A stretch of DNA of 64,000 nucleotides from Promerops cafer (lineage: Eukaryota; Chordata; Aves; Passeriformes; Nectariniidae), in assembly GCA_013398275.1 (NCBI GenBank), contig VZSE01005880.1, positions 684,571-748,570 on the forward strand, written 5' to 3'. Numbering within the stretch: the first letter of the stretch is position 1; each line of letters starts with the position of its first letter. The notes under the pieces are model-generated. The model searched no databases. It was not told the origin of the DNA and saw nothing but the letters and a program-made list of their open reading frames with translations. Shown here piece by piece: positions 36,527 through 47,500 of this stretch. Both the position numbers and the translations under genes were made by a program.

Positions 36527-36531
36527 TCAGG
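36527..36531. repeat. target site duplication TCAGG, right copy
   Basis: Perfect copy of the five bases preceding the LTR. The sixth base differs on both sides, so the duplication is 5 bp. Confidence 0.88.
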
Positions 36532-39500
36532 AGATAAAATCCCCATGAAGAAGATTTTGTATCTTTTCTATATAGAAACAAATTACGGAAGGAAGACAGT
36601 GCAAATTTGTACTCTCTCTACAAAAATGTTACTTTTGGGGCTTGAAAAGGCTTCCGTTCTTCAAAAAGGTGCCTCCTCACTTATTAAGAAGATATAGGAT
36701 TAATTTTTTTTAATGACTACATTCAGCCCCCACTCCACCACCCACAGCAATTCTCCTCTGTCTGACAGGCTCTCAGAATAAAACTTTACAAATGGCAGCA
36801 TCAGTTCAGAATGTCTTATTAGGTGTTGACAGAATGACTGCCTAATTAGGTGTTGACTTTCCAGTATTATACTGTCAAATCTGTTCCTCCATGAAATGCT
36901 GGATATTCTTCTGCAGAGGAAAAAATTTCTTCTACTGACACTGAACTTTTAGCCAATGATATAAAAAATAGTGCTTTCAAAACTGGGTAAAACTGAATCA
37001 AGCTTGTCAAAAAACAGACTTAAATGGTCTTCAGAGCTCCAAGTGCTGAGAGCTGGCAGGTACATCTGTCAGCTGCAAAATCTGACCCCTGCACCAGAAG
37101 AGTCTGGATGTATTTTGTGGAATGAGCTTACCTAGAAACACCCAGTGTCTCAGGCACAACACTGCAAGGAGGGTGGAACTCAAGACCTGTGCTGGAGGTA
37201 GAGTGGTGAGGGATGCCTGGCTGTCTTCAACAGGGTGCCAAAGGAAAGGGAGGAAAGCGTTCGGGTTCTGCAAGCTGTAGCACACAGCAGCCTTGACATT
37301 ATTGAGTATTCTCTCATTTAAGATTGTCAACATCATAGGTAACCACATCAATACCAAGACACAACTGCTTCCCAAGCTCCGAGAAACTAGTTGCTTGGGG
37401 CCAGGCTTCATCTTCCTCCAGGAAAGGTCGCTCAGTTGCCAGCAGAAAGGAAAATCCTACTGCTGTCACCCAGGCAACATTTCTCCAGCATACAGAAAAG
37501 ATTCAAATTTGCGAGACCACAGTCCTAATACTCTCAGTCAGTGTGTCGCTAGCTGATAAACATCTTGTAGCATTAAAAATTCTGTTAATAAGCCACACCA
37601 AAATCAGGGACATTTCCACATTCATAGGCTATTGAATAGTGAAGCAGAACACAAACTTTTCCCTTTGAAAATCTGAAAAGGGCCCACAAAAGAAAAGGAA
37701 ATTACATGACTGAGAAGGAAACTCGGCCAGAAGCCCATAGTTACAAATTACTGTAGCAGGGTGGGACAGGCTCTGAATGAGGTGCGGGGGAAGAGCTCTT
37801 TGAAGAGCACGTAACTGTGCAGAGCTGCAGCTTGTGTTTTCATTTCTGCTGTACAATAGAAGCGGTGATGACCTTCACCCAGTAGTGCTGTGTGGTTTTC
37901 CTCATCATGCTATATGAGTCTTCCACTGTTATTAGTAGAAGAATATGAATCCTTTAGCAATGCAGTGCTCTCCTTGAAGTTATGGGTTTCACTGGATTAA
38001 ACCTAATGAACAATTCTCCAAGGAGGCTGATGAATATTGCTGAGTTCAACTGGTAAGCAAGAGACTTCTACCCTTTACTCTCTTCTGCAGGCTTGGCAGT
38101 TGTGCCACTGCCTGAAGGGCTGAGCCTGCCCATGCTGTGGCCACAGCAGCTCTGGTGCTAACAAGAGAGCAGGAAAAGGCACTGTTAGGAACAGTGGGGA
38201 GGGAGGGATGATCCTGTCTGGGGTTTAGAATAGTGTATGGAGCCCTTCTTGGGAATGCTGTAGAGCTGTACAGGCAATTGAGGGTGTGGTCTGATGGCAG
38301 AGGTGCCATGATGCACCTCTAGTAGCTAGAGCCACTCCAGCAGCCACAGTCCCTCAGGCTGCACGCCTAACCCAGCAACTGCCAAGATCAGCAAAAGGAG
38401 GTGGTGGTGGGACCATGCTGTCGAGGGAGTGGAGGAAAGCCAGAGCTTTCCCTTGGCAGCAAGGAGCCAGGGAATCAACCTTGGCATCTGCACCTCCAAG
38501 GCAGAGTGGTGTCTTTAGTATTTCCTGTTCTGTGGTGAGTGGGTGCTGCCATGGCCACCCACTCCTGGCTGTGCTGACAAGACTGTTCACAGGCCATGAG
38601 CTGAAGAAGAAAGCTGAACTGGGTTAAAAATAATCCACCAAAAAAAAGAAGAAGGCTGCTTAGTTGTCGTAGTATTGGTCCATGCATGTGGATAGCCTTT
38701 TACCCAGATTGGTGCCCATGCCTTGGGCTGCAGGGATGGCAGCAGGAATAAGCAATCAAACTGTAGCCAGAAACACAGAAATTAAACCACTTGCCCAACA
38801 CCAGTCCTGAAATCTTTTGTACTAGAGGAGGCACACACAAAGCCTTTTTCGAACACTAGGATCTGAGAATTTGCGCTGGTATGTTTTTAATGAATAACCA
38901 GAACTGCTTTTCCATATGAAATGGTCTCTCTGTAGTTGGCCCAAAGACTGGAAAGCGAGGAATGTCTCTGCTCACAAGCACTTCAAAACTCAGTGGTTTG
39001 TTTCTAGGCACCCGTCACATGTTTTGGCAGTCCATAGGAATGTGCACTTCTGTATATCACAAGCAGCTACCCTGGTTTGAGCCAAATAACTTGTGCTTAA
39101 CTATAAAGTTGTCTTTAAGAAAGACACTGAGTTCTGATTTTCAGAAATCAAGAGATAAAGAATTTATCTTTCCCTTTGTCCTCTCCTCATTATAAACATG
39201 GGCTTGGATTCTCTGTATGAATTTGGCAGCATCCACCTTCTAGCCACTGGTTCTTGTTATGCTTGTCTTTATGCTTAGATACATTCTTGATATTTTCTTC
39301 CTGTGAAGATATTATCTATGCTGTTGTCTAGTAAATTCAAAATATTTCATTCTGAGTTAGTTAATGATTTTTTCTCTTCAAATCTCTCAACAAAAGATAT
39401 TTTTATCAGTTCTTATATTGTTTTTCTTGTGAACCCCACTCGCTTTTTCAGCATCCATTTTAAAACACGGTTGTCTGAACTGCCCCTGGCAGTATAGGAT

Positions 39501-41562
39501 CCACTTAACCAAAAATACACAAATGTATTTATATACAAGTATCTTAACAGCTCTGCTTTTGTGGTCAGCACTGTATGGCATCGTGTCAGGACACTACAAA
39601 TTCCCCATGAAACTGTCCTTTTACCCTTTCCAGAGCTGCTGTTACCCAGAGGGTGTTCCATCACTCCTTGGGAATGGCCTGTGCTCACAGTGCCATGCAT
39701 AGCACTGCCTGCAAAATCCCTTCCTGGGAATGGGCCCATGTTTCTGACATCAAGCACTCTCAGATCAGATAGCATAACACCTTCTCTTCCCTCATTTGCT
39801 AATCTTGATGTCACCTGTGCATTTTATCATCAGTAATATTATATTTAACTTTCTGGTGAGATATAAATACTTCTTAGAAAGTCCATTCATTACCCGTTGT
39901 TTATCTATTGCAGTACCTGGAAGCAGAGCTCCTGAGCAGGGGACATTATTTGAGAGAGGTTGTTGTCACTTCAGCCCAAGTCCTGCACTTGACCCTGACT
40001 CTACATTGACTCTCTAGCCACTCTTCTTACCCGTGGGTTGCAGCTACTCCCTACTGCTCTTGGGAAGGCCAGGGAAGGCTCTCACGACACTCGCTGCATT
40101 ACGAGAGGATGGCCCTTGTCAGGCAGCTCTTCCAGTTCACCTTTAGGACAACCATATGGAATGCCTCCTGCACACATCATTTATTACTATTTCGTTTTGT
40201 TGGGAGGGCAGGAGTGTTGCTCTTCCAGAAACGCTAACACGGTGTGTTACAGACAATCTGTCCAACAGTTCCCCGCTAGCTGATGTTAACCTTAGCAGGC
40301 TATTTTGTAAAATAAGTCAACGCTAATGCTCGACCAGAGCACAGAGCTCCAAACCAAGTAGTTCCAGCAGATTTTCACAGGCAGAGCCTCCACCATTCAC
40401 TGCTGCACTGACATATTATGTTACGGGCTCTACATCATGAGAACATGATCTATAAATCTCAGGATTCTCTCTTCCAAATCAGAGACGTGTAGATCAAATT
40501 TAACTCTGAATCAAAATTTTAAATAAAGTAACTGAATTATTCTACATCAAATAAATACTTCCATGTGGTTTTGAAGTCTCGGAGGAAAAAAAAAGATTTT
40601 TATACCAAGTAACTTGTTGCTTGTTCTATTGCAGTCCAAACCATTTCATGTTGTTCTAATGCATCAGAGTCTAAAAATTATTATGACTGGGAGCTAATAA
40701 TAAACAAAAAGTAAGATGACTGTCCAGACCTTCTGGTCTGTAAGGAGAAGAAAACTGGATGTAATTGTAGACCTTTGATTTTTTTTTTTTCTTAATCTTA
40801 GCTGTTGATAATAGCATAATTGAAGATAATCAAATTGCTTTGTAAAAAGACCATTCACTTAAAGGGCAACATATGGCACTTAACCATAGCATTGAAGAAT
40901 GTAAGGGGGAAAGAGCATTAAATTTTGCATCAAAAACAGAATCTGAAGAAAAACAGTGGTAGGGAACTACAGTGTTGCCTACTCTCATGACATTTGGTAT
41001 TTTCTTTAAAGCTTCTGATTACATGGGTTTCTCAGCTTTCATTTTAAAAATAGTGCTTTCTTGTCCCCTGGCTAAGAGGCTGCAGAAAGCCTGGGCTTCT
41101 GGACAAAATATTTAAAGATACCTAAGCTAGAAGTAAATAAAAGGCAGCCACCTTTTAATTATTGCTTTGAATGTCATGATTGTAAAGCTAATTTTGGCTG
41201 TTTAGTGGCTGGCTACTTTTTTTTATTGTGTTATTGTTCCTGAACTCTGCAGTCTGCCAGGTCTCCTGCCTGATCACAGTGTGTTTAAGTCAAGAACCAC
41301 TTTTTTTTGTGTTCTGCAATTTATTAGCATTTGGGTAATCTTACAGTCTCTGCATCTTCTATTAATACAAGTAGTAAAAGGATTCATAGAAGTGACAACA
41401 ATGACCATGATGCGGGGTAGTTTCAAAGCAGACAAAGTACTTCATCAAAAGCTTGAACACCAAAAGTGTTCAAGGTGAAGAAATACATCAAAAAAGCCCC
41501 ACTGAGCTGAAAACAATGTTTTCATGGGTACAACTTGCATTGATAAGAGATTTCAAAACTAC

Positions 41563-41563
<1 letters not shown>
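36532..41563. other. gene-free stretch
   Basis: I see no coding exon, RNA gene or large repeat here. Open frames are short and unlike any known protein. The composition is AT-leaning. Confidence 0.4.
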
Positions 41564-41598
<35 letters not shown>

Positions 41599-41637
41599 GT
41601 TATTGTTGTTGTTGTTGTTGTTGTTGTTATTATTACT
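41564..41637 (+). repeat. (ATT)n/(GTT)n microsatellite
   Basis: A run of ATT units changes to GTT units and back to ATT, about 74 bases in all. It causes the polyleucine and polyisoleucine frames seen across it, which are not genes. Confidence 0.97.
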
Positions 41638-42229
41638 AATGAGAAAAGACTATTTTCTCATTTTCTTTGCCTTCTCCTTTTTTTGATGAAATCTTCATCT
41701 TTCAGATGGAGGTAAAATATCATGCGTTTGCCCAGTGGAAGCTTTAGTTTCCCCCAGAGGCTGAATGCTGTTTTCCTTTAGTAACTTTGTTAATGACTTA
41801 AGCCTATCTAAGAAAAGGCTGTTTGGTTAATACAAAGTATCAAAAGTGTTTCTTAGAACAGTGTCAATAAAAATACATACACACTGAGAAGCTCTGGGTT
41901 TTTCTTTTCTACTGTCTGAAGAATAAAAGAGATCCAACACTTAAAAAAAATTTACCGGAATGGATTTTCCTATCTTGATCAGTTGTAAGAACATTTGGGC
42001 AAAGAAATGCCTTAAAACATGGGGTAGATTCCACGGATTTTCCTGCTAAGAATGTTTTCATTTTAAACTTTCACTAACAGTTTCCTTCAGACTTGTTGGA
42101 ATATCATTTGTGTCATGATCTCTTCCAGTAGAAGGAAAAGGTAAGTTGGAGGATGTTTTTCTCCCTCAATTTCCTCTGTGAATGAGCTAGTGCATTGTGT
42201 ATATTCGCTTTGCTTGGGTGGCTTTTATG
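41638..42229. other. gene-free stretch before the second CpG island
   Basis: No exon was recognised. A strong donor-like AAAAG|GTAAGTTGG occurs at 42140-42142 after an acceptor-like CTCTTCCAG, but the 12 bases between are not enough evidence for a microexon. Confidence 0.35.
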
Positions 42230-42387
42230 GGCCCCTTCGCCTGTTGGTGCGGGCCTTTGAAGGCAAGCTGAGAGCCTGCCCAAGCCGGCCCGCGAACCCT
42301 GGCAGGTTTGAAGTCTCCGTTGACATCAAATCGGGTTTTCCCGCTGTCCGCTGGGAAGGAGCTGGAGCAGCCTCGTCGCGCCGTGTG

Positions 42388-42440
42388 GCGGTGGGGGACC
42401 GCGGTGGGGGACCGCGGTGGGGGACCGCGGTGGGCGGGCC
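42388..42440 (+). repeat. 13-bp GC-rich tandem repeat in CpG island
   Basis: Three exact units of GCGGTGGGGGACC (42388-42400, 42401-42413, 42414-42426) are followed by a degenerate fourth. Confidence 0.92.
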
Positions 42441-42551
42441 CCGCCCTGGCCGCTCTCCCGGCAGGGCAGCCCCGGTGCGGGNGGTGCCTGTTCCCCAGCC
42501 GACCCTGCTTTCCCCGGGGCGGGGTGGGTGTTGTGCCGCCCGGCTGCCGCT

Positions 42552-42567
42552 CCCCGCCCTCTGCCGG
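42552..42567 (-). promoter_or_regulatory. CTCF-like binding motif
   Basis: The minus strand reads CCGGCAGAGGGCGGGG, matching the CTCF core CCASYAGRKGGCRSY as I know it except for G at the third position. It lies in a CpG island, a favoured setting. Binding is inference from the motif alone. Confidence 0.4.
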
Positions 42568-42737
42568 GCGGCCCCGCGCTGTGCGGAGCCGCCGCGGCCC
42601 GGCCGCCCTCGGGGCTTAGGGGGCGAACAGCGGCTGGAGAGACGCTCCCCACCTCATCGCCACCTCCGAATGCCTGCGGGGCAAGGACATAGACTGCCGT
42701 ACGGGCCCGCAGTGACAGAGGAACTGGAAAGAGAGTA

Positions 42738-42974
42738 GCTTTACATTAGTGCTTAGGAAGAAATTCTTCTTTGTGAGATAGATGAGACACTGGAACTGGT
42801 TGCTCAGACAAGCTGTGGATGCCCTATCCCTGGAAGTGTTCAAGGGCAGGTTGGATGTAACTCTAAGCAACCTGGTCTAGGGGAAAGTGTCCCACCCATG
42901 GCCGTGGGATTGGAACGAGACGATCTTTAAAGTCTCTTCCAACCCAAGCCATTCTATGATTGTATGTTTCTATG
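42738..42974 (+). mobile_element. CR1 LINE 3' end (+ orientation)
   Basis: Landmarks are TTAGGAAGAAATTCTTCTTT, CTGTGGATGCCCTATCCCTG, AGCAACCTGGTCTAG and the tail CCATTCTATGATTGTATG with the characteristic ATTCTATGA-type terminal repeat. About 237 bases remain. It directly follows the CpG island, with the junction near 42738. Confidence 0.93.
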
Positions 42975-43851
42975 AAAATTAGCAATTCATATATACAGGA
43001 CCTAGATTAAAACCAATTTTGTTTTGGGCTACTACAGAAATTTAAATGCCAATTCCCTTTAGGCCACTCAGTTGCCATCACTACCAATAAACAAAGCATA
43101 AAGGAGGTAATGAAGTGTTAGAAGATGAGTCCACTCACTTTATGCTCCATTAGGAACACATTAAATGTTTGCCAAATAATTAAAACCCCCCAATATTTTA
43201 AACAAAACTTATTTTCTTCAGGTTTCCTGAAACTAATCTTTCTTCAACTTTCATGGAGACTATGCAGGCAGAACAGAAGCTTAAGAGTGGTAATCTTACA
43301 AGGCTTTCCATGGAGCTCGTTCTTCATGTGAAGCACAGCAAGTAAATTGTAGTATTCCCCACAAAAAGGACAGCGTTGTTTCTTTTACCTTTGATGAATC
43401 AGTAAGTGCAAATTGATTTCTGAATAAAGCTGTGCCTCTAAATGTGGAATTTTCCATATTTTTCATACCGAAGATCATTTATAAGGAAGATAGCTCCTTG
43501 AGGATCAAAACCAAGCCAGAGCAAGATGGAATTGTTGGGAAGGTATTTTGGGACTGAAACAGCCTGTATCAGGGAGAGAACAATGTAGAGCGAAGGAGTG
43601 GGGAAAGAAAAGCACTGACAGGAAGCTGTGGGGTGTGGAAATACAAATATCATATCTCACAATAATGTTGAATGCTGTGGAGCCCCTGTCCACCCAGCAC
43701 TGCCGATCTCTCAAACAACCTCAAAGTCTTCTGGATGGCAGTCTCAGAGCTTTAACTGCCCACATGGGCATATGGCTCGTGTTAATACATAATTAACCTT
43801 TCCTACATAGCTGAAGCAATCCAAAATCACTTCTCTTTTTAAGTTCAGAGG
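42975..43851. other. gene-free stretch between two CR1 copies
   Basis: No coding exon or RNA gene was recognised on either strand. Confidence 0.4.
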
Positions 43852-44585
43852 ATCATAGAATCATACAAAGATCATCTGGCAAAATTATGACCTAGACAAG
43901 ACAGCCCAGCACCCTGTCCCCCCAAAATTTTAAGCTGTTCACTATTGGGGAAACAACAATTCCCTGGGGAGACTATTCCAATGGCTGATTGTTCTCATTG
44001 TTAAAAATTTTTCCTCTTGTGTCCAGTCAGAACTTCCTCAGGAGTAACTTGTGCCCATTAATCCTCATCTTTGCTATGTGACTCCACATAAAAAGGCATT
44101 TTTTGTACCCACTCTTTAAATCTGGAATGTGGTGACAAACTATCCCCTAAGCCTTATATTCTCAAGGCTGAACAAACCCAATTCTCTCAGCCTTTCCTCA
44201 CATGGCAGGTTTCCCAGTCCTTTGATCATCCTCATGGCCTTTCTCTGGACCATCTCCAGCCTCTCCACATCTTTTTTGCATAGTGGGGACCAAAACTGAG
44301 CCCAGTATTCCAGGTGTGGCCTGGCAAGCACTGAGTAGCGTGGCATGATTTCTTTGTCTCTGCTTGTGATGCCCTTGTTGATGCAGCCCAGCATCCTGTT
44401 GGTTTCTGCGTTACCTCATCACACTGTTCCCCCATACTGAGCTTGCTGTCCACCAGGACCCCAGGTCCCTTCCCACAGACCCCAGCCAGACCTGTGCTGC
44501 ACTTCAGGATTATCTTTTCCCGGGTGCAAGACCTTACACTTGTCTTTGTTTCATTTGATTTGTTCTCTGCTCTTCTTCTGCTTTT
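43852..44585 (-). mobile_element. CR1 LINE fragment with part of reverse transcriptase ORF
   Basis: The minus strand reads CR1 ORF2 C-terminal sequence in two frames, including GVLVDSKLSM, RPHLEYWAQFWSPLCKKD and EERLRELGLFSLE, separated by frameshifts. The 3' terminus lies at the low-coordinate end (ATCATAGAATCAT on + strand). It is an old, broken, 5'-truncated copy of about 730 bases; the upper boundary is approximate. Confidence 0.9.
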
Positions 44586-47500
44586 GATTGGCTCTATGCA
44601 AGAGCTGCGCAGGAGGTTTGGGTTTCTCCACAATGCAGTCACAGCACTACAGATGGTGCCAAGTGGAGGCTCCTGAGCTGGCCTGAAGCTGGCTAGCTCG
44701 AGCAATGGAAGCAGCCCGTGGCAATGCTGACCCCAGAGTGGACCACTACATGACTATCAAGACTAATACTAGCAAATTATTTTAGTTATTTCCAGTACCT
44801 TTGTACTGCAACATAGTCACTTCTGTGCCGTCTTCCTCTATGCCATATGAAAATCTGTTATGATTTCTCACATAACACAGCCTCTGAAGTGTTTATTCTG
44901 GTTTTAAAAACAGGAGAATATGCACAGTATTACATCAGACATATGGTGCCAGTATATACCAGTCCTGTGCTATTTTGCAGTTTCAGTTGTGTGGTTTATT
45001 GGTTAACGTTTTACTACTGGAAGTGAGTTTTAGGAAACCTCTTTATCCATGGGAATATAGATTCATGATGTACTTGGCTTTTATTCTCCACTTTACTGGT
45101 TTCCATCTTTGTTGTCCAGAGCTCTGTTATGGCACTGTTTCTCCAGCAAGGGGCATGGAAGATCTTTAGCTGAAGCCTGAAGCTATTCACTGGGGCTTGC
45201 TAGGTTCTTGGCAAAACTATTTCTTCAAGTCCAGAGATGGCATGTTTCCGTGCATCTCTGAGCCACCTAGAAGGACTGAATCAAATGAATGCTCAAGGTC
45301 TGACGGCAGGCTGCTCTCTGATGCTATCCCCATGCAAAAGTTTACACCAGTTTGGGTGAAAGAACGTCAGATTTGGAGTAGATGTGAAAATGAAGTATGC
45401 CTCTTTCACAATTGTTGATGAATTTACAGGCTTCCTCAGTACTTGTGGGGATACAACACATGCCATTTTGCGAGTGTGTATCTGAAAGCACAATTTCACA
45501 GACAGTAGAACTGAAAGATGGCATCTTTCCTCTCATGTTCTGAGCAGCAAACTGTCCCTTGTAGCCTCAGAGCAGCCTCAGTCCTTCTCAAGGTGCTGTC
45601 AGTGAATACAGCAAGAGCCCTGAACGTTCCTGCTCTGATCAACATGTCATGGGAGGTTTGTTTCAGTTTTTCCTTTCTTTGTGTCCTTCCAGTGCTCCAG
45701 TGACACACACGTGCTGGAAAAAATCATCACCAAATCGAAAGATTCAGGCATGCTTGTGTTACCTGCTTGCTGGAGGCACCATCAACAACAGATTTTATTA
45801 TGTATAGTTCAAACCTGGATGCTGATGCAGGGGTGATGGGTGACAAGGGGACTGTGAAAGGGTGAAGCATGCCTCTGCTGAGCAGTTAGAAGCACCAGGA
45901 TGTGTGGCAGGGAAGGTACAGCCTCAACCCACGCAGTGAGTTGGTGGTGCAGTGTTGCTGAGTGAGGGCTGACCCAGAACCTGATGAGTAAGGCAGAGGC
46001 AGGCTGCTAAACGTCTGCATTTCTACAGCTGTGGTATCCAAAACATGTGTGTAAACATGTAAATGAATTCTGATCCATGCTACCCTCTAGGTCTGTGCAG
46101 TGGAAAGAGGAAGGATTGAGACAATGGCAGAGCTGACGTGTCTGTGGTTGTGACTGGTGTTATCACTTCACAGTTACCAGAGTAAATCTCACCAGTCCTT
46201 TTTCAGTCTGGGGAGAAATTTTCTGTTATGATGCTTTTTCATCAATACTATTCAAACTTGGATGGAGAAGCTGAACCTGCCCTTTTCAAGATGTAAATCG
46301 TCTCTGAATTCATACTGCTCTTCCCCACAGGGTGAGATAGCTCAACCAACTGTCTGGTTTTCTGTAGCCCCAAAAAGGGGGAGTTGCTGCCCAACTGCTG
46401 AGAGAGGAGGGACTGTGCAAACAATACTGCTGGCAACAATAAGAAGCACTGGGACTGACTGAGCTTTGCTCCTCTCTGGGATCAGACTGATTGTCACAGC
46501 TAAGTGGGACACATTTCTCACGCTACTGGTGCCTCTGAAGTGGAGGGATTTGTGTTGTTCCCTGAGATTCATGTGCTGGGCATGGCACTGCCTTAGGTTC
46601 AGCAACAACTTGCGTTTAATCTTTCTGTCAAAAGCTGACAAAGCTTTTTCCCTAGGCCCATGTTTATCTCTTCACATGGAGAAGCTGATGTAACAGGTAG
46701 ATAAGTCATCCCTCTTACTCAGGACGGAGCAGGGAAACTGCATTCAAAGGGAAAAAACTGTATTTGGAGCTCGACAAGAGCAAGTATCTAAAGAAATAGT
46801 AAGTGTACACATACATGAAAGAGAGCAATGCATCTTCTTTTGCAGTCACTCACACACACACGATTTGCATGCACCATTCCCAGTGCTTAAGAGATTTAAG
46901 GATTTCTTTTGTCTGTGCAAGTGTATTAGCATACCTCTCTACATGTAGCCATTCCATTAGCAATTCCTGTTATCATGGAAAAATGAGGAGAGGACTCTCT
47001 TCTTTTTCATGTCTGAGCCCACAACTCTGCCTTTTCTGTGGCATTTGCTACCTCAGAAACTTTGAGCAAGAAGAGGAGGTGGTCAGTATGGATTCAACTC
47101 AAGCAATGGAGTAAAGGTAGGCAAGAGTTAATCACACCTGTCTGGAGATGAAGGCTAGGCAGTGAAACTGAAGGTAATGGGTTTTACTGTATTTATCTTT
47201 GGTTTAATCACTTGACCCAGGTCCAGACATACCACTTTATGAGGGAATCTGCAAAGTCAGATACCTGTGATAAAGGTAACTGGAAGAAGAAAAGGATCAT
47301 AGGGAAATATAAGGACCCCTGAGTGGCTTGAGAGACTGCCAGTCTCAATAACCAGAGGAAGTATTAATACTGAAGGAAGATGAGACATCGAATTTCTGGC
47401 AGATCCCAGAGGTGCTTGTGCACAAGCTGCTCTCCCAGCAGAGACTGTGCATATTGACATGGGCCACTTAGGCTTTGCTCGGTAGTAGAAACCCAAAATC

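Larger units (their letters stand above)
42230..42720 (+). promoter_or_regulatory. second CpG island, candidate promoter of an unidentified transcript
   Basis: About 490 bases of very GC- and CpG-rich sequence stand alone in AT-leaning DNA. A + strand frame is open through it (42178-42738) but is Arg/Pro/Gly/Ala-rich, includes one undetermined base (N at 42482) and matches no family, so it is most likely a composition effect. A GC-rich promoter for a divergent neighbour, such as TP53I11 or a non-coding RNA, is possible. Orientation is unknown; + is a guess. Confidence 0.5.

Noticed and set aside
41453..41715. Polyleucine and polyisoleucine frames
   Set aside because: They are translations of the ATT/GTT microsatellite.
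42119..42141. Possible 12-base microexon between CTCTTCCAG and GTAAGT
   Set aside because: Strong-looking splice sites occur by chance and no flanking coding exon supports it.
42178..42738. 186-codon + strand frame through the second CpG island
   Set aside because: Low-complexity Arg/Pro/Gly/Ala composition, an internal N, and open frames in several registers point to GC content rather than coding.
44140..44705. Frames with reverse-transcriptase-like residues
   Set aside because: They are remnants of a broken CR1 copy, recorded as a mobile element and not as a gene.
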